The notes: generated by a model not told the origin, from the sequence alone. A stretch of DNA of 64,000 nt from Perilla frutescens (GCA_026008535.1 BRKX01000001.1:35045317-35109316); one strand, 5' to 3'; shown: positions 32,504-44,390, counted from the stretch's first letter. A program made the numbers and translations.

Positions 32504-33060
32504 CTTACTCGAACCACTTGCTGCCTTAGGATCATTCGGGGGCTGCCTTGAGGTGTTATGATGGATGGAGGAAGAATCTTTGGCTGAGGGGTTGGTTTCG
32601 GCCAGAAATTCATGGTGGCGGTGGTACTACGGGCGGTGGAGATGGCTGCCCTCTCTCTGTCTTCATTGCACATTTCTTGCATCTTTAACTTCTCTTTGGC
32701 TACAGCCTTAGGAGATAAAGCCTTGAGGATTGTAGACCGACCATTTCACAGCACTGTGTAGGTGTTTGCGAATCCATCGTGTTTAGCTTGTTAATCATAC
32801 TGCCAGGGTCTCCCTAATAAGATGTGACCTATATCTATAGGAATAACATCGCAAACAATGGAGTCAGAATACTTACCTACGGAAAAGTTAAATTTTACCT
32901 GGCAGATAACTTTGATAACACCGCGGTCTATAAGCCATTGAAGCTTGTATGGTTTCGGATACTTCATAACAAGTATTGCTAGTTTTGTGACCGCGTACTG
33001 GCTTATGGTGTTAATTATACTTCCACTGTTGATAATCATCTAGTATGTCTTATCCTAGAT
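32504..33060 (-). pseudogene. G2 gypsy protease with Asn in place of catalytic Asp
   Basis: The frame from 33039 reads MIINSGSIINTISQYAV and ends VIPIDIGHILLGRPWQYD, the gypsy retropepsin fold of the Reina/CRM type. The expected D-S-G is N-S-G (Asn codon 33028-33030), which a single G-to-A change would explain. A linker with frameshifts and stops (32504-32790) joins it to the RT. Confidence 0.8.
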
Positions 33061-34647
33061 GGCGAGCGGGTATAGAAGATATTTTCTCACTGATTTTGCT
33101 GATCTTCATTGCGAATCAAGCTAAGAGTGCGGATAGAAACAAGGCTGACTTAATTGGTATCAGGCTCGGCCTCATCTTGATCATCTAAAGGTGACATCTC
33201 TTCATGATTCTCGTCATGTGTCGACGACTCCTACTCTCTTTCATTGGTGGATTCGATCTCATTTTGATCTGTGATGATCAAAACACGCCAGTTTGGGCAC
33301 TGGTTCTAAAAATGGCCCCAACCTTCATATTTATGGTATTGGATGTCTCAAGCATGGTTAGGGGCTGTATTAGGTGGCTTTGAGGGCTGATTCAGCCATT
33401 GGAATGGCGGCCTCACAGGTGCAGGTGCAGTAGATGTGGGTCTACGGTAGTTTGGCGGTGCATAGTGATCAAAATGATGATCGGGTTGTCCGGGCTAACC
33501 TCGGGGTTGTGTGGAATCAGATGGAGGAATAGAAGATGTACCTTTATTCTATGAAAGCCTAGGGGCTGTGTTAGTATGATGACTGCGTCGCCTGCCTTCT
33601 CTTACATGTCTTTCCACTATAGTGGCGTAATGTACCATCTCTTCTATGTTGTTGAAGTCCTTGAGCTCGACTTCACAGGTGATATTTGGATTCATTCCTT
33701 CAATATACCAGATAATGGTAGCATTCAATGATTTGCCTTTGCCCACTCGATTTAGCATGGTGTCAAGCTCTTTGTGATACTCTTTAACTGATCGAGTACA
33801 TTGCTTGATCCGGTTTAGCTTCTTTTCTAATTCTTGTTCATAATGAATTGGAATAAATCACCCTAACATGATAGCCTTCATCTCTTAACATGTATCGATA
33901 GATGGATATTTATCACGGCGCTTTCTCTATTTCTGATTTTCCCACCAAGTGACGGCGTACTCTTTGAATTCTAGAGAGGCGAGCTACACATTTTTCAGCT
34001 CTGGAAACTCATAAAATTGGAAGATCTTATCGACCATCCTTTCCCAATCGAGATATACATCAAGATCATGCAATCCCATGAACTCTGGAATGGTGGTTGT
34101 GATGTTGTTCACCATTGAGTTTTCTTCCTTGAATCTGGATCTATCGACATGGAATGCGCGCCTATATGGGGCTCGGGGATCATCTTGTTGTTTTCCACAT
34201 CTTGCAGGTTCAAAATTATCTTTGAAGTCTTCATGATCATCGGACTCGGGTCCGTAATCATCTTCTTTAGGCTCAGATGGCGGCTGGGGTGTTTGGCGGC
34301 GGCTCTAGGCTGTGTTACAACTCCAGCTGCTCTTTGAGGCTCAACTTGCCTCTCTACTGTGCCTGGGGGGGTTCATTAGGCCTCTCAGGGGGTCCTTGAA
34401 CTGTTTGAGCTTCCATTGATTGGGTTTTGAGGCTCCTAATCTACTCAGCTAACTTGGCTACTTGATCACCAAGTCTATTTTCTATCTCGTGATTTTAACG
34501 ATTGATGTATGAAGTCAGCGCATCAAAATGGTACTTGGTGTCCCATACTAGTGTATTGGAAAAAGACTCATCTTCTCCCGGTGTGAGAGGTGACTTGAGG
34601 TCATCCTCACGGATCTTGGACAACTCATTCTTATTGCGTTTCTTCAT
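33061..34647 (-). pseudogene. G2 gypsy gag, broken
   Basis: It starts at ATG 34647 (MKKRNKNELSKIREDDLKSP). The retrotransposon gag core is recognisable in LDVYLDWERMVDKIFQFYEF, LASLEFKEYAVTWWENQ and VKEYHKELDTMLNRVG (about 33700-34050), followed by a Pro-rich linker. The zinc knuckle at about 33330-33356 reads YHKYEGWGHF: both Cys of the first pair are Tyr. Several stops and frameshifts are present. Confidence 0.8.
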
Positions 34648-35415
34648 TGTACCTGTAAAACTAAACAAACGTGAAGAATAAAGAGATCCTCACCAACTCA
34701 CAGTCACTCAATTTTTAACACTCTTGTTTTACCACTCGTGTATCACTCAATATGGTGGTGCACGTGTAAAGAAGTGAACAAGATGACCGAAAATCCACTA
34801 GAATGAAAGTTGCTTCTTTTGCAAGTCTATATCTTGATCTTGATCAAAAGACTCCGTGTAGTATGATGGAATGCTACTCGAGAGTTGCTGTAGTAGATGA
34901 TGAAATTTTCATGTATTTTCGAGTATGGGTGTAGGGTGTATGGAGTATGGTACGTGGTATATGCACGAGATGGTGTATGAGGGTGTATGGGTATAATAGT
35001 GGGTGTAGGTGGACGAGGATGGAAATTTTGATCCCCTTGGAATATAGGAGTCGAAATATGGGTGTAGAAGAGGTATGGGAACGGTAGGAAAAGATTAGGA
35101 CGGAAGAGGATTAGTTTAGAAGGAAAGAGAGATCTAGATAAGGTAATTTAGATTTGGTTGTGTTCTACTTAATGTGGACACAATCTAAATACTTAATCTA
35201 GAAGGGAAGAGTCTAAACTAACTAGGAAAGAAAGACCAAATCGAAATAAACAAGCTAGAAATATTTATTTTTATTTTAACTCTGGCTTGTTTTTAAACTG
35301 CCGAAACTTTCTCTTTTTTTTAACTATGAACGAAACAAGAATGAAAGGATTAGAACTTGATAACTAAACAAAATAAATGACTTAAACGAAATAACCACGA
35401 ACCAAAGCCGACGTG
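34648..35415 (-). other. G2 leader between PBS and gag
   Basis: Non-coding stretch of about 770 bp; the + strand has repeated GGTGTA/GTATGG motifs (34920-35010). I see no gene in it. Confidence 0.5.
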
Positions 35416-35428
35416 GCTTTGATACCAC
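35416..35428 (-). other. Primer-binding site of G2
   Basis: On the - strand it reads TGGTATCAAAGCC, one base different from the usual tRNA-Met PBS TGGTATCAGAGCC. It lies five bases after the LTR end. Confidence 0.8.
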
Positions 35429-35433
35429 TTTTA

Positions 35434-36185
35434 TGATATGATTCGGGATGAGATGGGATCGAAGACACGTTGGGTCAACTGTAATCGTTTAAACACTCGA
35501 ATATGACTAATTTAACTAGACTTCAAAGACACGCAAGTCCGTGAAAAATAGTTCACTACTGCATTCAATGGTTACAAAGGCTATTACACGAAGACTCCCA
35601 TCACTCGACCCTTTTCCTACCCATTACAACCTCTTTCATTGAACTGAATTACGAGCTCCCCTCACAACCTAGAATCCCTCTAGTTCCCGCAGGAAAAGTC
35701 TTCTGATGTGTATATGAAAGTAAGTTTCAAACACAGACTAGAAACACAATGATCACGCGGATCAAACCTAGTCTACACGAATACTATATGCTTCGAACAT
35801 GAAGTCTTTGTTGGACTCTCGACCCTTTATGTATTCGTAAAACTCGTGTCATCTAATCTAGTCTGATTCCCAATCTATTTATAAATAATAGCTATAGCCT
35901 TAACAAGGTAATCAGAAGTCCTACTTTGACTAGGATTCAACAAGGAAATAATTTTCTTAATGAAATCGGACTTTCCTAGTTTAGATGTCTTCCTTGAATA
36001 GAAATCCTTCTTTCCTTCTTGATCTTCATCACGAACAAGGTAGCTTCTATTCTTAAACATCAATCTTAAATCTACAACACCAACTATTTGATTCCAGCAT
36101 GATACGTCTCTTCTAAACTCTATAGACAACCATGTACACGGTCATGTTCCTGAGCATGACTAATTACATGTCTTGATCTTCAATC
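35434..36185 (-). repeat. G2 5' LTR (far end uncertain)
   Basis: On the - strand it ends GAATCATATCA before the PBS. If its start mirrors that end (TGAT...), it begins at about 36185 and is about 750 bp long. A TATA-like TATTTATAAATA (- strand, 35876-35888) supports an LTR promoter. No second LTR is in the window to confirm the length. Confidence 0.55.
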
Positions 36186-36244
36186 AGATTGGCAGCGGAA
36201 TGTTCACCTTGCTAACTGACCTAGCAAGCTATTGTTCCTTGTGA

Positions 36245-36380
36245 GGAACAATCTGATAGCTTCCAATCTTGTAATTTGTGCAAATGTCTCATCAAAGTCG
36301 ATCTCTTCTCTTTGAGAGTATCCTTTGGCTACCAGTCTTGCTCTGTTCCTTGTGATGACGTCTTGCTCATTCAGTATGTT
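36245..36380 (-). pseudogene. Copia reverse transcriptase fragment
   Basis: On the - strand it reads NEQDVITRNRARLVAKGYSQ, then IDFDETFAQITRLEAIRLF, about 45 codons of an RVT_2 type RT close to that of C1. It ends in a small inverted repeat (ATTGTTCC, 6-base loop, GGAACAAT) at about 36231-36252. No further copia domains are attached. Confidence 0.8.
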
Positions 36381-36404
36381 TCTTTTTCATGGCCCTTTGT
36401 GGCT

Positions 36405-36720
36405 GGATATTTTCTTTTTCTCTTTGTTATTTTCTTTCTCTTTTCTTTACTCAGCTCTTAGCCGGTTTCTTTCTTTTTTCTTTTCTTTTGTCTCATTTTA
36501 TTCTCTCTTTTCTTTTCTTTTTCTCACTTGGATTGATCATTTCTTTTGGCTTTGATAGCTCAATTTTTTTATATGATCATCCTTAGTTTTCTGCTTGATT
36601 TCTTTTTCATTTTTTCAAAGGTCTTTGCATATTTTGACATCTTATCAAAACCCCTTATCAGAAAAACCTTGATAGTTTTTCCTAACACAATCATATCCGA
36701 AGCTTGAAAAGAAAAGTAAG
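36405..36720. other. Pyrimidine-rich stretch, non-coding
   Basis: Long runs of TTTCTTTT and CTTTTCTTTT on the + strand. The Phe/Leu/Ser-rich ORFs here are a product of base composition. I see no gene. Confidence 0.6.
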
Positions 36721-36759
36721 TAGGTTATCACTGACACTTTCAAAAATGTGGGAGATAAA

Positions 36760-37640
36760 TGGTCATATGGAGATAAATGGGGTGGTCTTGCTATCGGTAT
36801 TCATCTTTCATTGTTGTTCCATAGTGTACCCAAAATTTACCTTTATGCCCTTTTTCATGCACCAAAAGAGATAGAGTTCATGTTGGGTGACCTACCTCGT
36901 GCTATCTTTGCGGGCGTAAATGTTATAAGAAATCCACCTATGGCAAATCTGTAGTATCGCATTCCTAATCTCTCAGCTCTTGCTTGCCCTTGACTTGAAT
37001 GTGCCTATTCCTCCAATCTCCTCCCAGCGTCTATGAATTGATTTGGACTACGAGTCCGAAGCTAAGGTCATCGCCTCTTTGTACCATTATTTCAGAAGAT
37101 CAGAAACTCTCACTATGCCCTAATAAAAATTTAGCTCTACTATGGAAATACTGTAGTCTGTGCCCTGTACCTCAAACTTGATGACCCCCGGAGTGCTCAA
37201 GAGATACCCCTTCACTGGTTTGAAGCTATACAATGCCAGAAACTCATAAGCAAGCTCCTTGTAGGCTTTATCCTTCCACTATAAAGCTTTTGTCCACCTA
37301 ATATTTTTAAAGTATTGAAATACTTCTTTCTTTAAGCCCAGTGCAGTCAAGGTATCCTCATCAGGGGCATAAACAGGCACCAACTTCCTTTTATTAATTG
37401 TTTTAAATCGACCAGGAATGAAGCTCACCTCTATCTTCTCCGGTTATGCGGGGCTGTCTTCGCGGGCACTCGTGGTCTCACTAGTTCCTTCTTGCACTTG
37501 AATACTGGTGGTTCAATTCCTGTTGGTCGGATTAGCTCATCCGACTCGCACTTTTCCGATGTCACTCATTTTTCTTCCGATTTCTCTTCAGTCGTTTCAT
37601 CTCGAAGCTCCAGCTTTCTCTTGACTGCGGTAATATAGAG
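36760..37640 (-). pseudogene. Athila-type ORF1-like remnant
   Basis: On the - strand, 37100-37500 reads YAPDEDTLTALGLKKEVFQY, FKNIRWTKAL, YKELAYEFLALYSFKPVKGY and FEVQGTDYSISIVELNFY. Farther on come ICHRWISYNIYARKDSTR and LYLFWCMKKGIKVNFGYTM. The order and the WCM...VN.GY block resemble the ATHILA ORF-1 family, a conserved plant retrotransposon protein of unknown role. Stops and frameshifts are frequent; the start codon and a zinc knuckle are not seen. The family call is from motif memory. Confidence 0.6.
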
Positions 37641-37755
37641 AATTTGGGAGTGAGATGCAAACTCAAGATTTCTTTTGAGATTTAGTCTAGTTGGAGAGTT
37701 TATGCCAATTTTGTTTCTATATTTGAAAGACATGCTTCAAGTATAAGTAGGAGAA
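37641..37755 (+). other. 3' end of a copia internal region with polypurine tract
   Basis: Short non-coding tail ending AAGTATAAGTAGGAGAA directly before the TG of C4 LTR1. That is the usual plant copia polypurine tract position, so LTR1 is the 3' LTR of an otherwise lost element. Confidence 0.6.
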
Positions 37756-38976
37756 TGTTAGTCTTGTATACTAGAAGACTTGTCTTTGTATACATGCTAC
37801 AATATTTTAATGGTATAGATTGAATATATTATTGCAGTCACTGTGTGTATTTATTTATTATTTTATTTATCTGCTAAGTTCCATATGTCTGCATTACAAA
37901 TGATATAATGTTTAGGTATACATACACGATAAAGATTATATCATTGGAACCCTGCAGTGTATTAAAAGCGTCGCGTCTTAGATGGTCTTAAACCCGCCAT
38001 CGATACTCCGTAGAATAATCTGATAGTTAATTTATCTTGGCTAACTGATTATTCTAGTATGCTAGTTTGTATATTGAGGAGAATCATGGTAGGATACTAT
38101 TCTCTATTCTGACCTTAAATAAGAGAATAAAGATGAGCAAATTTCAGGTTTCTTAAGACATGTAAGGGCGAATATATATCTGTTATGGTATTACTTTAAT
38201 TTATTAATGAGTGAGATTGTCATATAGGATCAACAATCTCGATATCTTGGGCAGTATCATATACATATATGATAGGTCGTGCAAAAGATATGGTCATCAT
38301 GTCTTAGTGCTCCAGGTTGATGATGTCCTCTTCAAGAAGCACACAGTTCATCTGAACCTCTGCGGGTGGAATTTATTCCATACATGATAAGTCTTGTGTG
38401 GTACTACTCAACGAACAAGTAGTTAATTAATTATAGCTGTCAAAAACTTTCAGAATTAATTAATGGACATTATATCTTGAACATGGGGAATGGCTGGACT
38501 AAAGAGGAAAACATATTTAGAAATATGTATTAAATTGGTAGGTCAGTATTATTTCTTTAGTGGAATAAAAATAATACTCGATGCATTTAATTATATCATA
38601 AGTTCATTGGATATTAGAAATTAAATAAATCCATCAGACGAATTTAATATTCTTCTAGATCTCTCTTGTAGCCCAATATGACTTTAGTGGACTAGGGATG
38701 GAACAAGAGTGAGAGGCCCAAATCCATTATTGTTGAGCAAGGGATTTTGATCCCCATCCTTCTTAATTAAGGAGGGGACGAAAATTACACTATACAGCAT
38801 CATCCCCTCTTTGTGCTCTCTTGATCCCCATGGTATTGACACCCGTTTAGTAGTGTACAATCCACCCTGTATCTAAACCTACTTCGGAAATATTATAGAA
38901 GATCGAGAAGTGGAAGTGCTACAGTGGGGCACTGATTTCATAGCATTCAACAGTAAGATTAGATCTTTAATCTATT
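37756..38976 (+). repeat. C4 copia LTR1 (3' LTR, end missing)
   Basis: Begins TGTTAGTCTTGTATACTAGA and shares the whole order of LTR2, including CCCGCCATCG, GTGTGGTACTACTCAA, GGTAGGTCAGTATTATTTC and ATTAGATC at the end. It breaks off after CTTTAATCT, where LTR2 starts. Its TATA position reads TCTTAATTAAGG, so the box seems lost. Confidence 0.75.
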
Positions 38977-40393
38977 GGTTGGTATGCTAGAAGACCTGTC
39001 TTTTTGTATACATTATTGATGATATTTTTATGATGATATAGAATGAATATAATGCAGTCACTGTTTGCATTTAAATTGTTATATTTACATGCATGTTCAC
39101 TATACTTACATTCTAAATGATATGGTGTGAGTAAACACATGGTCAGATTATATCATTGGTTCCTTATAATGTATTAAACAACTCACGGCTTAGATGACCT
39201 TGAACCCGCCATCGGTAAACTGTAGAATAATATGATAGTTGATTTATCTAGAATAGATGATTATTCTAATATATGGGCAAAGTGTATTGATGAGGATCTA
39301 CTTAGGGTTCTATTCTCTATACTGACCTTAAATGAGAGAATGAGAATCTACAGAGTTTGGGTTCTTAACCCCTATATGTTGGCGGACATATATGTGTAGT
39401 GTTGCAACTTTTATTTATCAAAGGCTGAAATTCTTTCATTGAATCAATAATCTCGATATATTAGGTTATAACATTTACATTTATGATTAATCGTGCAATA
39501 TGTAGAGGCATCGTGTCCTGGTGCACCAGGTTGATGGTGTCCCCTTGAGAAAACACAAGTTCATGTTGAAACCCTGCAGGTGGAATTTATTTCATACATG
39601 AGTAAAGCTTGTGTGGTACTACTCAAGGATTAGTTATTAATTAATTATAGCTGTCAGAAGCTTACATAATTAATTAATGGACATTATATCTTAAACACAA
39701 GGAATGGCATGATTAAAGGAGAAAGCATATTCGGAAATAGGTATTAAATTGGTAGGTCAGTATTATTTCTTTAGTCGAATAAAAATAATACTTAATTTAT
39801 TTGATTATTTCCTAAGTTTATTGGATATTATAAATTAAATAAATTAGCAGACCAATTTCATATTCTTCTAGATCCATGTTGTAGCCCAATATGACTTTGA
39901 TGGACAAGAGATGGAAAAATGGATAAAGGCCCAAGCCCAATAGGGCTGGGACACTGAATTTTGCCCACCCCTTTATATATAAGAGGGTGGGGAATGAAAT
40001 TTAGAAGTTAATGACCAGCTCCTCTGGTGTTCTATTTATATCCATAAATTTCATACCGATCTAGTAGATTTCAGCCCACCTTGAAACTAGATTCAGTCTG
40101 GGAATACACCAGAAGATCAAAAAGTGGAATATCACGAGTGGGCTGCCGTTTTCATACATACAACAACAAAATTAGACCTTTAATCTTATCCTCAACCCGT
40201 CATTTAATTTGTAAGTGTTTATTCGATCTCTATGTTTCTGCTTTTTGCATAATCGATTAAACCGGCTTTGCACGTTAATTAAACTTGGTTAATTAAAATG
40301 TATGTGCTACATAAAATTATGATCTATATGAAAATAGGATTAATGAACATCCAATTAGATCATGCGGTGGTTCAATTTGAAAAAACCCCAACA
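38977..40393 (+). repeat. C4 copia LTR2 (5' LTR, 1,417 bp)
   Basis: Begins GGTTGGTATGCTAG (expected TGTTGG; first base changed) and ends ACCCCAACA, giving TGTTGG/CCAACA inverted ends. It is followed by a PBS, so it is a 5' LTR. Its TATATATAAG at 39974-39983 is framed by CCACCCC and GGGTGGGG arms. Confidence 0.8.
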
Positions 40394-40395
40394 AC

Positions 40396-40410
40396 TGGAA
40401 TCAGAGTGGG
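40396..40410 (+). other. Primer-binding site of the C4 element (mutated)
   Basis: TGGAATCAGAGTGGG differs from the tRNA-Met type TGGTATCAGAGC at two positions. It starts two bases after LTR2. Confidence 0.75.
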
Positions 40411-41094
40411 CTTTAACATTGTTCTAGATTTAATCCTATGATAAATTCGATATTCAGGAATAAATATGTAGATGTATTTCATGTGCTTAAAATTTTCAGA
40501 TTTATTGGATCATGAATTTCGTGATTATAGATTCAAATTCAGATGTATTTTTTATTTTTAACAAAAATTCAAATTTGTTTTAATCTATGTATTTTTTGGC
40601 CATGACTTATTAGATTTGGAATAGGTTTTTGATTATATCAAAATTTTCAGATTTAATTAGTAACATGTTCGAAATTTTGAGTATGAAATTTTTTGAAAAT
40701 TTGATGTTTAAGTTTCCTAATTTTTGTTCTTGAAATTTTTGATCCTATTAGATAAGTTTGGAGAAGTTTTTGATGAAAATCAAATTTTCAGATTTATTTA
40801 ATTGGTAGTTTCGTAAATTGGGATTATTAGAATTAGATATGGTATTTTTTTATGTATATCATAAAATTGCCTAATTCTAATCTATATAGTTTTGAAGATA
40901 GAATATTAAATTTGGATAGAATTTGAAATGGATTAAATTTCAAGATTTTTTATTCTTGATATTTTCAAAAACTATGTATGTTAGAGTTGTATAAGGTAAT
41001 TTTTTATATATATCAATAGTTATCAAATTCTAATCTAAAAAGAAACTGTATGGATAACCTAGGAAATCAAGAGAGCAATTTAGGGACTGATCTT
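40411..41094 (+). other. C4 leader, AT-rich, no gene seen
   Basis: Very AT-rich, with recurring AAAATTTTCAGATTTAT blocks (near 40490, 40650, 40780). No gag start is recognisable before the inverted LTR3 begins. Confidence 0.5.
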
Positions 41095-42137
41095 ATTACC
41101 CTAATTTTCACCCCCGCCCCTCTCTAATTAATAGAGAGGGGGATGAAAATTATGTCTCCTAACCCTAATGGGTGGGCCTCTCCACTGGTTCCATTCCCTC
41201 AGTCTACTTAGGTATTATTTGGGCTACAGTAGGGATCTAGAAGAATATTAAATTGGCTCACTAATTTATTTAATATCTAATATCCAATACTATGATATAG
41301 TTAAATAAATTAAGTGTTATTTTATTCAACTAAAGAAATAACATTGACCTACCAATTCAATACATATTTACTCATATGCTTTCTTTTTTCGTTCAGCCAT
41401 TTTCCATGTTTAAGATATAATGTTCATTGATTAATTATGTAAGCTCTAATAGCTATAATTAATTAACATATCCATTCCAAGAGTAGTACCACACAAGCTT
41501 TATCATGTACGGAATAAATTCCATCTGCAGGGTTTCACATGTACTTTTGTTTACTCAAGGGGACATCATCAACCTGACTCACCAGGACATGGTGACCATA
41601 TATAATACACGACCTATCACACATGTACATGTTACTGCCCAAAATATCAAGGTTGTTGATCCTATCAAGAATCTCACTGATTAATAAATCAAAGCAATAG
41701 ACATAACATATATATGTCTATCACCATATATGGGTTAAGAACCCCAACTCTGTGGATGTTTATGCTCTTCCTTCAGGGTCAGAACAGAAAACAATATCCT
41801 GTCATGATCTTTCTCAACACACATGTCAGTGTATCAGAATAATCTGTTAGTCAAGATAAACTAACTATCTGATTATTCTACGGTGTACAATGGTTAGTTC
41901 AGGACCATCTAAACTGTTAGCCTTATAATACTTTGCAAGGAATCCAATGATATGATCTTTACCGTGTGTTTACCCATACCATATCATTTACAGTGCAAGT
42001 ATATCAAAACATGCATATAGATATATAAAAATAAATAAATGCACAAACAGTGACTGGAATTAATATTCTATCTATATCATCAAAATAATAATATAGAGTG
42101 TATACAAAGACAAGCTTTTCAGTATATAGTCATAACA
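41095..42137 (-). repeat. C4 copia LTR3, inverted and truncated
   Basis: On the - strand it starts TGTTATGACTATATACTG at 42137 and matches LTR1 and LTR2 through CAGTCACTGTTTG, GATTATTCTG, GTGTGGTACTACTC and GGTAGGTCAATG. At the TATA position it has CCTCTCTATTAATTAGAGAGG, a near-perfect hairpin. The end near 41095 is approximate. Confidence 0.7.
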
Positions 42138-43013
42138 CCATTCTACCCAGCCATCATCATCTACCATCCTCCACAACATCCATACATCATCCAATGTCTA
42201 TATTATCATCCTCCATCAAGTTTAAGTGAAGATCTATATGTTTGCAAGTTGTTCAAGTCGAGTCCAAGTATATGTGTTATTCACGTCGAGTTAAGCACCT
42301 ATACCATAAGTTCTTTATTTCTTTGTCATACCCTATCTACTCTAACCATTCTTCACCCCATATCACTATCTTAAACGTCCCTGGCCTACCCTATCAAATT
42401 CAAACATGAAGAGAATCCCGAGCTGCAGTTACAAGGGCCGATTACACACCTACGAGCGAAGAGATTACTAGGCTATTTTCAAACCATTGTGAGAAACAAT
42501 TTTAAAGAGGACGTGATCGAGCAATGCAGTCGAAAGTGGATCACCATGTTGTCTATAGAAGATGAAGATGAAGGCATGATGTTAAAGACGAGCACTTGAG
42601 GTGAGAAGAAGGAGTTTGGACGTGTTGCATGTAGATTGGACGGGTTGCATGGGAAACAACAAGTCTCGAATTTGCATGCATGAAGAATAATTAAATCATG
42701 AGTGGGCTGATTTTATTCTTTATATTTTCGGACATTATTTAATTATTTGGAGTCCAATTTGAAGGCCCAAATTGTTGAGTTATTTTATTTATCCATTATA
42801 TAGATTTGTATTATTTTTATTTTTGGCATTTTTTGAACTACCTTAATAGAGTTCTAAGTAAGGTAGTAATCATAGTTATGTTAGGACTGTCTTTATTTTC
42901 AAATTTCCTTAGTTTTTAGGCTTTGAATTTTCATCCTTTATATCTATAAATAAGGGGTCTCTGTTACTTTGATACTTTAGACCATATTTGGTTAAGAGAA
43001 TTTGCCTACGGGA
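42138..43013 (+). repeat. R4: separate copy of the R repeat unit
   Basis: It matches R1 from ATTCTACCCAGCCATC onwards, with the GPITHLR coding remnant near 42437. It then has the purine tract, TGTTGCATGTAGATTGGAC, and the LTR-like part with TATA-like CTATAAATAAGG. It lacks the first quarter of the unit. Its uninterrupted TTTGGACGTGTTGC sequence gives an empty-site reference for solo LTR B. Confidence 0.8.
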
Positions 43014-43529
43014 AGACAGTAGAAGATCAAGGAGTTTATTATTGTCTTGGAGAAATGTTGAACACAGTGGAGATAGGCCAAGTTCGACCGTGTCTTCTAC
43101 AACAATGAGGTTAGACCTGTAATCTCATGAGCAACCTTACTAATCATGCAAGTCGGCTCATCAGTTTTTAATTTTCTGTTGCATTAAAACTTAATGTTCA
43201 TGCATAATCTGTTCAACGTGTTTATAAAGATTTCATACATATCCATACACATAACCTTAGATATACCAACTCATAATATGATTTTGGACTCAAAATACAT
43301 ATTAAAACTCTTTGAAGCATTTAATCGAACACTATACGTGCACTCATTTAAACCACATGCTCATGACTCAATTTAAATCCTTTAAACCTAACATTTCAAA
43401 TACAAATACCTTCATCCTAGGGCTCTAATATACATGAAAATCAACCGTAAACAACCATCATAACACCTCCAAACAATTATCAATAAAACAAGGGGAAAAT
43501 TAAGGCAAAAATCCAAACCCTAGCAACAA
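43014..43529. other. Unassigned stretch with a copia-LTR-like end
   Basis: 43014-43160 resembles the R-U5 end of a copia LTR (GAGATAGGCC, then AGACCTGTAATCTCATGAGC). 43160-43529 is AT-rich without coding or repeat similarity that I can name. Confidence 0.35.
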
Positions 43530-44371
43530 TGAACCATAGGAATTTGATATAACTTCACATATAGCTTCAAGGAGGTAGATAAACCATATGTTCAAGATAT
43601 TACGGAAAGAAAATCAACAAAATCAAAAACCCTAATTTTTGGATAACAAACCCTAGGTTTGATTCAACAAGAAATTAGTGTTTAATCCCAAGAAGAAGAG
43701 GTATAGAGGTTACCTTGGTTGATGGAGGATGATGGAAGAATCTACTCCAAAAGATGAAGAGTTTCTTGAGAGAGAGATGGAGGAAATCGCCCAAATGGAA
43801 GAGAAGAAAATGAAGATGAAATGAATAAGTGTGGTATTTATAGATAGCAATCCAGCCCAGCCCGCGCGACCGCGCGAGGGACTCTCGGCCCATGCTCCCC
43901 ACACCGGCACGCGCGTCTTGCCTGCGCCACAGGCGCGCAACACCCCGCGGGCGTGCAGCCTCCCCGCAGACGCTCACCGTCCCACGGGCGCGCACCTTTC
44001 CCAATTCAACCCCCGAACTTAAATCGACTCCCGGACATTTTCAACTCCATTTAACACGACATAGATTTTCAAAACACTTTTAATACACACCGAAAAAGTG
44101 GAGGGCGTTGCCCCCTAGCCCCCATCGGGACGTTTCGTAATATTAAATACAACCACATCATTCATTTTCACATAATTCGACACTTTAGTATTTAAAATTC
44201 AAACTATGTTATACACTCGGTATAACATAATGGTGCTTAAGTGGAACAACCTGCAATAAAACAACGACATAATACATACAAACCATCATAATTAATATTC
44301 AAACAATATTAATTTGAAATCTTTTCTAAAATTATAATTTATAATTTAGCGAACATGATCGGGGTATCACA
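43530..44371 (-). repeat. G1' 3' LTR, partial (842 bp), without the array
   Basis: On the - strand it starts TGTGATACCCCG at 44371 and follows the G1 LTR through the GC-rich block, the TATA box (43835-43842) and the gene-free leader, up to CCATAGGAATTTGAT. Similarity to the G1 LTR ends near 43530, so about 800 bp of its downstream part is missing. The position equivalent to the array insertion (about 43714-43726) is uninterrupted. Confidence 0.8.
43835..43842 (-). promoter_or_regulatory. TATA box of the G1' LTR
   Basis: TATAAATA on the - strand, in CTATCTATAAATACCACAC. It is the equivalent of 30891-30898 in G1. Confidence 0.6.
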
Positions 44372-44390
44372 ATCTCGCCAACTTTTAAAA
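44372..44390 (-). other. Polypurine tract of G1'
   Basis: On the - strand TTTTAAAAGTTGGCGAGAT lies directly before the LTR start TGTGATACC and just after the end of pol. Confidence 0.6.

Noticed and set aside
36276..36586. Possible small membrane proteins rich in Phe and Leu
   Set aside because: The sequence is a T/C-rich tract next to antisense copia RT; hydrophobicity follows from TTT and CTT codons.
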